Of a stretch of 64,000 nt of DNA, positions 50,299 through 58,062 are shown piece by piece. Each line of letters begins with the position of its first letter. Positions within the stretch are counted from its first letter, which is position 1. Made by a program: the position numbers and the translations under genes. The notes under the pieces are model-generated. The model ran no database searches, had not been told where the DNA came from, and worked only from the letters and a program-made list of their open reading frames with translations. The stretch spans positions 62,001 through 126,000 of the forward strand of contig SCRT01000007.1 in the NCBI GenBank assembly GCA_004298465.1, given 5' to 3'. The stretch is from Nevskiaceae bacterium (GTDB taxonomy: Bacteria; Pseudomonadota; Gammaproteobacteria; Nevskiales; Nevskiaceae).

Positions 50299-52917
50299 AT
50301 GACTGACGCCATCCTCATCCTCGCCGCCTCCGACCGCCTTGCCCGCTGCCTGCGCGAAGACCACGCGCTGGCGCAGCGCAACGCCGGGCGGCAGGTATGG
50401 CGCACGCCGCGCATCCTCAGCCTCGACCAGTGGGTCACGGACGTGTGGACCACCAGCTGGCCGGCGGAGCAGCTTCTTTCCACCACGCAGGCACTAACGC
50501 TGTGGCTGGACACCATCCGCAATGACGCCAGCCAGTCGCTGCTGGTGCCGCTGGCCACAGCCCGCGAAGCGCTGAAAGCGGAACGGCTGGCGCTGCTGTG
50601 GAATCTCGACCTCGACACGCTCCCGGCCTGGAACGCGGAACTGCGCGCCTGGAAGCACTGGCGGCAGGACGTGCGCGGCCGCATGCAGCGCCATGGCTGG
50701 CTGCTGCGCGAAGACCTTTACGCGCGCGTCTGCACGGCTGTGCAGGACAGCTCCGTCGCGGTGCCAGAAACGGTTGAACTGCACGGCTTCGACGCCGCCG
50801 AGCCACCCGCCATCCAGCGCCTGCTCGAAGCGCTGACAGCCCGCACGCAGGTCGAAACCGTGGGACTTGCTGCACCGCCGAAACAAGACATCCAGCGCCT
50901 GCACGTAGCCGACTTTGCCCAGCAGTGGCGCCACGTGGCGATCACCGTGCGCACCCAATTGCACGCCGCCGGTGAACGCTCGCTGCGCATCACGATCGCG
51001 GTTCCCGAGCTGGAAACCCATCGCCCGGCGCTTGAAGCCGCGCTCTCGGCGTGGGTGGCGCCGCTTGCCGGCAGCATGCAGCGCCGCCCGCCGTGGCGCT
51101 GGGACGCCGGCCGCCCAGCTTCCACATTGCCCTGGATCGACGCCGCCAGCGCCGTGCTGGCGCTGGACGCGCACGGCATGGACGGCCCGACCGCCAGCCA
51201 CTTCCTGCTGGCCGCACCGCTGTGGCCTGCGCCCCTGAGCATCGCAGCGGCGGCGCTGGACTACCGCCTGCGCGATGAAGGCCACCCCGTCATCGCCTTG
51301 CGTGACTTGTGCAGCAACGCACTCGGCGCGCTGAAAATCCGCCTGCAGCAACTCGCGGACGCGGTTGAAGCCGAACCGCGCACGGCGCTGCCGAGCGCCT
51401 GGGCGGAATGTTTTTCTGTCCGTCTTGCGGCTCTGGAGTGGCCGGTGGAAGGCACGCTGTCCTCCATTCCCTTCCAGTGCGTCAACGAACTGCGCAAGCG
51501 GCTGGGACGGCTGGCGGGGCTGGACGCCATGCTCGGCGCCGTCGACATCGCCACCGCGCGCCGCTGGCTGAACGAATTGCTGCGTGCCGGCTTCGAACCG
51601 CGCGTGGAATACCCGCAAGCCGTTTCGATCATGGCACCGGAGCACGCCGCACGCCTGCCCTGCGACCTCCTGATCGTGTGCGGTGCCGCCTCCAGCGCCT
51701 TTCCCGGCCGCGCGCAACCCACGCCGTTCCTGGATCTCGAAACCCAGCGCCGGGCCGGCATTCCGGACGCCGCCGCCACAACGTGGATGAACCACGCGCG
51801 CAAGCAGGTGGCAGCGCTGCTGCAGCAGGCGCCGCAAGTCCAGATCCTGTGCCCGCGGCTCGACGACAGCGGGGCGGAAATCGCGCCTGCGCCGCTGTTC
51901 GCCGGCGACTGGCAGGACGCGACCGCCTTCCCACCGCTGGGCGTGGCTGAAGCGCTGGCCGCCGCCGCAACACCCCTGCTGCTGCCGGATCAGGACCCAG
52001 TGCCGCCAGTGTCGTCCATCGAGCAGGTGCGCGGCGATTCGCGCCTGTTCGAGGAATGGGCGAAATCGCCGTTCATGGCCTTCTGCACCCACCGGCTCGG
52101 CGTGGAACCCCTGCCGCTGCACGCCCGCGGCCTGTCCGCCCGCGACCAGGGCATCCTGATCCACGGCGCGCTGGATACCGTGTGGGGCAAGCTGCGCACG
52201 CGTGCCGGGCTCGAAGCACTCACCGAAGTCGAGCTGGATGCCAAGATCGCCGCTGCACTCGCGCCGCAGGCCGAGCACGTGCTGCGGAAATACGCGTTTT
52301 CGCTGGCCTTGAGAACGCTGGAAACCGCGCGCATCACCGACCTGCTGAAGCAGTGGTTGCGGCATGAACGCCGGCGCGCGGACGCCTTCGAGGTCATCCG
52401 CCGCGAACTGCGGCTGGAAACCCGCTTCGGCGGCCTGCCCATGGTGCTGCGCATCGATCGCATCGACCGCGTGGACACCGCCGACGGCCCGCGCACGCTG
52501 CTGCTGGACTACAAGACCGGCCGCGAAGCGAAACCCGGCGGCTGGCAGGAAGATTCCCTGAAAGCGCCGCAACTGCCGCTGTATGCGGTGGTGGCGCCGG
52601 GCCTGGACCCAGACATCACGCGCGTCGCCGGCATCGGCTTCGCGCACTTGAAGGACGGCCACCCGGCGCTGTCCGTGGCCTGCGACTGGAGCACGTCGCT
52701 GCTGGAAGACGGCACGACACCGAAGTTCGACTGGGACGCCCGGCTGCAGTCCTGGGCCGCGACGCTGGAGCTCCGCGCGCGCAATTTCATGGACGGCATC
52801 GCCGGCTTCGACGCTTCAAGCTGGAAGGACAATCGCTACGACGACTGGGTGCCGCTGCTTGCCGGCCAGACTGGCCCGGCCGATGAAGACGCCGAAGACA
52901 GTGGAGATGCGGCATGA
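50299..52917 (+). CDS. AddB-like PD-(D/E)XK nuclease, probable DNA repair protein
   Basis: 872 residues. The N-terminal two thirds look like a UvrD-type helicase fold without a Walker A motif, as in AddB. The C-terminus holds a RecB-type nuclease: LRIDRIDRVD, then LLLDYKTGRE and QLPLYAVV, the catalytic Asp and Asp-x-Lys plus the QxxxY helix. No four-cysteine Fe-S cluster of the classical AddB kind is obvious. The stop overlaps the helicase gene by 4 nt (ATGA). Together they should resect DNA double-strand ends for recombination, replacing or adding to RecBCD; inferred. Confidence 0.85.
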   Translation: MTDAILILAASDRLARCLREDHALAQRNAGRQVWRTPRILSLDQWVTDVWTTSWPAEQLLSTTQALTLWLDTIRNDASQSLLVPLATAREALKAERLALLWNLDLDTLPAWNAELRAWKHWRQDVRGRMQRHGWLLREDLYARVCTAVQDSSVAVPETVELHGFDAAEPPAIQRLLEALTARTQVETVGLAAPPKQDIQRLHVADFAQQWRHVAITVRTQLHAAGERSLRITIAVPELETHRPALEAALSAWVAPLAGSMQRRPPWRWDAGRPASTLPWIDAASAVLALDAHGMDGPTASHFLLAAPLWPAPLSIAAAALDYRLRDEGHPVIALRDLCSNALGALKIRLQQLADAVEAEPRTALPSAWAECFSVRLAALEWPVEGTLSSIPFQCVNELRKRLGRLAGLDAMLGAVDIATARRWLNELLRAGFEPRVEYPQAVSIMAPEHAARLPCDLLIVCGAASSAFPGRAQPTPFLDLETQRRAGIPDAAATTWMNHARKQVAALLQQAPQVQILCPRLDDSGAEIAPAPLFAGDWQDATAFPPLGVAEALAAAATPLLLPDQDPVPPVSSIEQVRGDSRLFEEWAKSPFMAFCTHRLGVEPLPLHARGLSARDQGILIHGALDTVWGKLRTRAGLEALTEVELDAKIAAALAPQAEHVLRKYAFSLALRTLETARITDLLKQWLRHERRRADAFEVIRRELRLETRFGGLPMVLRIDRIDRVDTADGPRTLLLDYKTGREAKPGGWQEDSLKAPQLPLYAVVAPGLDPDITRVAGIGFAHLKDGHPALSVACDWSTSLLEDGTTPKFDWDARLQSWAATLELRARNFMDGIAGFDASSWKDNRYDDWVPLLAGQTGPADEDAEDSGDAA

Positions 52918-55900
52918 AGCCGGCCGACGCGAGCGCCCGCCAGCGCGCCCTGGACTTCGGTCGCCACGTCATCGCCGTGGCACCGGCCGGCTCCGGCAAG
53001 ACCGGGCTGCTGGTGCAACGCTTCCTCGCCGCGCTGGCGACGGTGGACGAACCGGAGCAGGTCGTCGCCATCACGTTCACAAACAAGGCGGCGGCGGAAA
53101 TCCGCATCCGCATCGACACCCTGCTGCAGCGCGCCGCCGCCCATGCATCGCCAGCCAGCGAACACGACGCCACTGCCCTGCAGCTTGCGCAGGCCGTGAT
53201 CGAACGCGACCGGGCGCACGGCTGGAACCTGACCGCGAACCCGAACCGTCTGCAGGCTTCCACCATCGACGGCTTCAACAACCGCATCGCCTCGGAGCTG
53301 CCGCTGCTGTCCGGCATCGGCGGCCATGCGCAGGTGGTGGACGACGCCGCTGCGCTATATGAGCAGGCGATCCTCGACCTGTTCGATGACGCATTGGGCC
53401 GCGATGCTCCGGCCGATCTGCAGGCGGCGGCGGCCACCTGGCTGCGCAGCGTCGACAACCGCATCGACCGGCTGCTGCCGCCGCTGGTGGCGCTGCTCGG
53501 CTGCCGCGACCAGTGGATTGAGCCGATCCTCGACGCGCAGCCCGACGACGATGCCGTGCTCGCCGCGCTGCACCGCGACGCCCAGCAGGCCCTGCTCGAT
53601 GCCCTCGGCCCCGCCGACGCCGCCGAACTCGCCGAACTCGCCTGCGCCGCTTCCGCCGGTGACGACAAGCTGGTGTGGGCCGCTGAACTCACGGGCTGGC
53701 CGGCCTTGGGCGCCGAAAACTCGGACCTGCATTGCAAGCTGGCGCAACTCCTCGTGACCCAGCAAGGCACGCCGCGCAGCTCCAAGGGCATCAATGCAAA
53801 GATCGGCTTCCCTGCCGGCACGCCACCGCAGGTACGGCTGAAAGCGCTGCTCGACAAACACGCCGACGATATCCGACTGACCGCCGCTGCCCGCGGCGTG
53901 CAAAGCCTGCCGCCGGCAAGCTTTCCCTCGACGCTCGTCGAACTTCGCGACGACCTGCGCGTCCTGCTGCGCCGCTTGCTCGCGCACCTGCAGGTGACGA
54001 TGGGCAGCCGCGGCGCCACCGATTTCAACGAGATCGCGGCCCGCGCGCTGCGCGCCCTGCGGCCGGACGGCAGCTACGGCGAAGCGCTGCTCAAGCGCGA
54101 CCAGCGCATCCGCCACCTGCTGGTGGACGAGATGCAGGACACTTCCCGCATCCAGATCGAGCTGCTCAAGCAGCTCACGCAGGGCTGGGAGCCCGGCGAC
54201 GGCCATTCACTGTTCCTCGTCGGCGACCCGCAGCAGTCCATCTACGCGTTCCGCAATGCCCGCGTCACGCTGTTCATGGAACTATGGGCGACATGCCAGC
54301 TCGGTACGCTGGCGCTGGAACGTGCGCAACTGACCGTGAACTTCCGCAGCACGGCACCCCTCGTGGCGTGGTTCAACACCACGTTCCAGGCCTGCTTCCC
54401 CGCTGCCGACAACCTCACCACCGGCGCGGTCCGCTACACGCCCGCCGACACGCTCGAACCACCACCTGCGGGCAGCGCGACCGACACGGCGGCGTGGGCG
54501 TTCCGCGACCCGGCGCAGGAAGCGCTGGCGGTCGCGGACCGCGTACAGCGGCTCGTTGAAACGGCCCCCGGCAACAGCATCGCGCTACTCGCCCGAACCC
54601 GGCCGCAACTGGTGCAGACGCTCGCGGAACTGCGCCGCCGCGGCGTCGCCTACGAATGCCAGGATATCGACGGGCTGGCCGACGTGCCTGCGGTGCGCGA
54701 CGTGCTGGCGCTGGCCCACGCGCTGTGGCACCCGCAGGACCGCCTGTACTGGCCCGTCGTGCTGCGCGCGCCATGGGTGGGGCTGGGCTGGGCCGACCTC
54801 GTGGCCCTGTCCGCTGCTCGCCGCCGCGTGGCATGGCCGGTACGCCTGCGTGAAGCCGCGCTGCTGCCGGTTTCCCCGGAAGGCCAGGCCCGCATCGCCC
54901 GATTGCTGAAAGTGCTGGACGACACCGCGCCGGATGCGACAGATGCGCCGTTTGCGGAACGCGTGGAACACGTCTGGCTGCAGCTTGGCGGCCCGGCCTG
55001 CGGCGATGCCACGGCACTCGCGGACGTGCACCGCGCGCTGCAACTGCTGCGGCGGCACGCGCCAGCCAACGGCTTCACCGACCTGCGCAGCTTCCAGCGC
55101 GCCGTGGAACAGCTCTACGCCTCGCCCGTCAAGGCACGCGTGAAAGTGCTGACCATCCACAAGGCCAAGGGGCTGGAATTCGACCATGTGCTGCTTGTCG
55201 GCTGCGGGCGCAAACCGCGCAGCGACAGCAAGCCCCTGCTGTATTTTCTGGCGACGCCGCACGGACCGCTGCTGGTGCCCAAGCCGCCGGAACACTGGGA
55301 AAAGGAAAAGACTGCGGCGGCAGCCGCGCTCTTCGACTACGTCCATGACCTGCACAAAGCCGCGCAAGACAACGAAAGCCTGCGGCTGCTGTACGTCGCC
55401 GCCACGCGTGCCCGCCGCAGCCTGCATCTGTACGCCGCGCTCAAGGAAAACCCGAAAGGCGAATTCAAGCCCACGGCACGCAGCTTCGCGCAACCGTTGT
55501 GGGACGTGCTTTTCAGCCTTCCCTTCAGCGCCCTGCAATCCACGCCGCCGCCCGCCGTGCCGGCGACAGACATCCCGGCACTCCCGCCGCCGCGTGCACC
55601 GCGGCTGCCGCTGCCGTTCCAGCTGCCGGCAGAAACCGACCTGTTCATCCCGCGCGAACGCCGCACGCTGCGCCCCAGCGAAAGCCTGCTGTCCACGCGA
55701 CAAGACGATGCGGAAGAGGCCAACCTGCACGCCCGGCTGATCGGCACGCTCTACCACCAGGCCCTGCAACGCATCGCGGAATGCGGAATCTCCACTTGGC
55801 AAGCGGAATCAACGCGCCACGCACCGGCGCTGGCCGCCGGTTTCCGGCGCCTCGGCCTGCCGGAACCGCAGGTGGACGACGCCGTCACCCGCGTGCTGGA

Positions 55901-56249
55901 CCTCGTCGCACGCACGCTGGACAGCGCGCACGGACGATGGCTGCTGGCGCAGCACCCGTGGGCACAGGCGGAATACGCGCTGTCCGGCTACCTCGACGGC
56001 GAATGGGTCGCGGCCGTCATCGATCGCTGTTTCGAGGACGCCGACGGCACGCTGTGGGTGATCGACTACAAGACCACCGCGCACACCATTGCCGCGGAAG
56101 AAGTGGCGGGCTACATCGCCACCGCCCGCCAGACTTACGCCCCGCAGCTGAAAAACTACGCGCAGTTGCTTGGCCTGCATCGGGAGGTCTCCGCAGCTGT
56201 GAAAACTGCCCTGTATCTGGCGGAGCCGGATGTATTGGTGGAGATTTGA
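52914..56249 (+). CDS. AddA/RecB-like UvrD-family helicase-nuclease
   Basis: 1111 residues. Superfamily 1 helicase motifs: Walker A APAGSGKT (23-30), TFTNKAAAEIRIR (Ia), LLVDEMQDTSRIQ (II), VGDPQQSIYAFRNA (III), LTVNFRST (IV), LTIHKAKGLEFDHVLLVG (V) and LLYVAATRARRSLHL (VI). The C-terminus is a RecB-like nuclease with VAAVIDRCFED, LWVIDYKT and QLKNYAQLLG. Both proteins of the pair thus carry a nuclease, the AddAB plan rather than RecBCD. Motif II reads DEMQD instead of the common DExQD, still consistent with ATPase function. Confidence 0.9.
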   Translation: MKPADASARQRALDFGRHVIAVAPAGSGKTGLLVQRFLAALATVDEPEQVVAITFTNKAAAEIRIRIDTLLQRAAAHASPASEHDATALQLAQAVIERDRAHGWNLTANPNRLQASTIDGFNNRIASELPLLSGIGGHAQVVDDAAALYEQAILDLFDDALGRDAPADLQAAAATWLRSVDNRIDRLLPPLVALLGCRDQWIEPILDAQPDDDAVLAALHRDAQQALLDALGPADAAELAELACAASAGDDKLVWAAELTGWPALGAENSDLHCKLAQLLVTQQGTPRSSKGINAKIGFPAGTPPQVRLKALLDKHADDIRLTAAARGVQSLPPASFPSTLVELRDDLRVLLRRLLAHLQVTMGSRGATDFNEIAARALRALRPDGSYGEALLKRDQRIRHLLVDEMQDTSRIQIELLKQLTQGWEPGDGHSLFLVGDPQQSIYAFRNARVTLFMELWATCQLGTLALERAQLTVNFRSTAPLVAWFNTTFQACFPAADNLTTGAVRYTPADTLEPPPAGSATDTAAWAFRDPAQEALAVADRVQRLVETAPGNSIALLARTRPQLVQTLAELRRRGVAYECQDIDGLADVPAVRDVLALAHALWHPQDRLYWPVVLRAPWVGLGWADLVALSAARRRVAWPVRLREAALLPVSPEGQARIARLLKVLDDTAPDATDAPFAERVEHVWLQLGGPACGDATALADVHRALQLLRRHAPANGFTDLRSFQRAVEQLYASPVKARVKVLTIHKAKGLEFDHVLLVGCGRKPRSDSKPLLYFLATPHGPLLVPKPPEHWEKEKTAAAAALFDYVHDLHKAAQDNESLRLLYVAATRARRSLHLYAALKENPKGEFKPTARSFAQPLWDVLFSLPFSALQSTPPPAVPATDIPALPPPRAPRLPLPFQLPAETDLFIPRERRTLRPSESLLSTRQDDAEEANLHARLIGTLYHQALQRIAECGISTWQAESTRHAPALAAGFRRLGLPEPQVDDAVTRVLDLVARTLDSAHGRWLLAQHPWAQAEYALSGYLDGEWVAAVIDRCFEDADGTLWVIDYKTTAHTIAAEEVAGYIATARQTYAPQLKNYAQLLGLHREVSAAVKTALYLAEPDVLVEI

Positions 56250-56406
56250 ATGACGGTGATGGGTGAGGTGTAAAGAGCGAGGTGTGAAGAGAGTGAAGGG
56301 AATCGGGTTAATCAATGCATGTAGCGCTGCCTGCTTGGCGTTCCCCTTACGCTTCACCCTTCACCCTTCACCCTTTATCCCTCACATTTTCACTTCACCC
56401 TCACCC
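56250..56406. repeat. Inverted and tandem TTCACCC heptamer repeats
   Basis: Between the convergent AddA-like and GMC genes. Three exact tandem copies of TTCACCC occupy 56353-56373, and degenerate copies follow to 56406, just inside the GMC 3' end. On the other side, 56256-56300 carries the complementary type (GGGTGAGGTG, GAGGTGTGAAGAG, GTGAAGGG). GTGAAGGG (56293-56300) can pair with CCCTTCAC (56357-56364 or 56364-56371), so the transcript could fold into a long stem from either strand. Confidence 0.6.
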
Positions 56407-57837
56407 TTTTCGTGCTATCCCTTCCGCCACATGGCAGCCCCAGGCGGCGATGCTCAGTGACGGTGGCGCGCCGGGGGCGCCCGGCAGCCCCGCGGCATCC
56501 GCGACGTACAGGCCCGGCAAGCCATGTACTTCGCCGTGGCCGTCTACCACCGCATGGCGGGCATCGTTGCCGGCGCGCGCGCCCCCCACCGGGTGGACGG
56601 TGATCGGCCACGATTTCAACTGGTAGATCTTGTGGCCGGAGCGGCGCGTGATCTCTTCGAATGAATCCTGGATGCGGCGATAGATCGGACTGTCCGCCGC
56701 GTCGTACTCGATCTTCAGGCGGCTTTTTGGGTAGCGCACGATGCCGTTCGCCTGGTCCGCGCCCATCCCGACCAGCAGCAGGTCGCGGCGCGCACGCGAG
56801 TGCATGCCGGGCAGCAGCGGAATGTCTTCCAGCCCACTGAAGCCATAGACCGTGAGGTTCGGGCCGTCCGGCTGATCCCGCAGCATGAAGCGCCCGTGGC
56901 AGGTCGCGCCCTCGGTGAAGTCCACCCCTTCCCGGTTCATCGCCCAGTAGCTGATGGTGTCTCCGTTGGAACCGAAACCCTGGCCCAGCGCCGGCAGTGC
57001 GCCAAGATGGCCACGCTCGCGCGCCGCCAACAGCAGCCGCAGGGTGTTGAGGGCGCCAGCCGCCAACAACAGCCGCGGCGCCGTCAGGGTGCGTGTCTCA
57101 CCACGGCGCAAGTCGCGCACCGTCAGCCTCCAACCGCTGCCGTCGCGGTCCAGGTCGACGGCTTCGTGCAAGTCCAGCACGGTGAGCCCGCGACGCGACG
57201 CGGGTTCGATCAGGAGTTCATCGAGCGTCACCTTGTTGCCATTGGAGCAGCCGAAAAAGCTGTTCGCACGGTGGGTCGCCGTCGCATAGCGGTAACTCAT
57301 CGGCGGCTGTTCTGGGTACGGGGCGAAGTCCGGGTCATCGGCAAACAGGCGCCCGACGAAATTCGGCACGTTGTCTTCCAGCCGTTCCGGGCGGGCGCCG
57401 AGCCGCTGCAGGCAGGTGTGAATATGTTTTTGCATGCCCGTGTCGTCCAGGCCTTCGGCATGCCCGTCCCAGAAATGCGCCACCGCTGGTGGCACGTTCA
57501 TGGCGGTGTAGATATGGCTGCCGCCACCGACGTTGCTGGTGCACACCACCGTCAGGTTGTGCTGGACGTGCAATTCCACGAAGCCACGCCGGTTGAGCGT
57601 CAACCCCCGGCGCGGCAGGATGCCAGCGGAAACGGTACGCAGATAGTGCGAGAAGAAGCGACCGTGGCGCGGGTATGGGCTGCGGTCGGGAATGCCGGCA
57701 TTGCGCATGGCCTGGTTGTCGCGCCACGGCCCACGTTCGACCATCGCCACCCGCAGCCCAGCCGCAACCAGCGCGTCGGCAGCGAAGGCACCACCAAAGC
57801 CGCTGCCCACGATGATGGCATCCAGTTTATCCAGCAT
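56401..57837 (-). CDS. GMC family oxidoreductase, cholesterol-oxidase-like
   Basis: 478 residues. FAD-binding IIVGSGFGGAFAADAL at the N-terminus; VVCTSNVGGGSHIYTAMNV and FFGCSNGNKVTLDELLI are motifs of the cholesterol-oxidase branch; the C-terminal HPVGGARAGNDARHAV and GLYVADAAGLPGAPGAPPSL form the second FAD region with the active-site His. No signal peptide or Tat motif is obvious. Oxidises an alcohol, possibly a sterol or another hydrophobic substrate; no other steroid gene is seen nearby, so the substrate is open. Confidence 0.85.
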   Translation of the reverse strand: MLDKLDAIIVGSGFGGAFAADALVAAGLRVAMVERGPWRDNQAMRNAGIPDRSPYPRHGRFFSHYLRTVSAGILPRRGLTLNRRGFVELHVQHNLTVVCTSNVGGGSHIYTAMNVPPAVAHFWDGHAEGLDDTGMQKHIHTCLQRLGARPERLEDNVPNFVGRLFADDPDFAPYPEQPPMSYRYATATHRANSFFGCSNGNKVTLDELLIEPASRRGLTVLDLHEAVDLDRDGSGWRLTVRDLRRGETRTLTAPRLLLAAGALNTLRLLLAARERGHLGALPALGQGFGSNGDTISYWAMNREGVDFTEGATCHGRFMLRDQPDGPNLTVYGFSGLEDIPLLPGMHSRARRDLLLVGMGADQANGIVRYPKSRLKIEYDAADSPIYRRIQDSFEEITRRSGHKIYQLKSWPITVHPVGGARAGNDARHAVVDGHGEVHGLPGLYVADAAGLPGAPGAPPSLSIAAWGCHVAEGIARKG

Positions 57838-57987
57838 CTTGCGTTCCCCTCGATGTGTTGCGGCGCTCTTTCCACTTCCGTGTCAGCGGAGCTGCGCTTC
57901 GTATTGTGCCGAGAAGCATGACACGCGCGACACACGAGCTTCAACACCCAACAGCGGGCTATCACGCCGGACATGAAAACACAGTTT

Positions 57988-57993
57988 TATAAT
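57988..57993 (+). promoter_or_regulatory. Candidate -10 element of the CLC gene
   Basis: A perfect TATAAT followed by CGCGCCGCC, 69 bases before the start at 58063. No -35 consensus lies at 17 bp. The GC-rich stretch after the -10 recurs at other promoters in the window. Confidence 0.45.
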
Positions 57994-58062
57994 CGCGCCG
58001 CCTTATCTGCCGATGGCGTCAGCCTGTCGCTATAAGAGCCTGTTTACGCATAGCTCAAAGAA

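Noticed and set aside
50494..52662. A 722-codon minus frame opposite the AddB-like gene
   Set aside because: Shadow frame with low-complexity composition; the plus-strand protein has nuclease motifs and overlaps its partner by ATGA.
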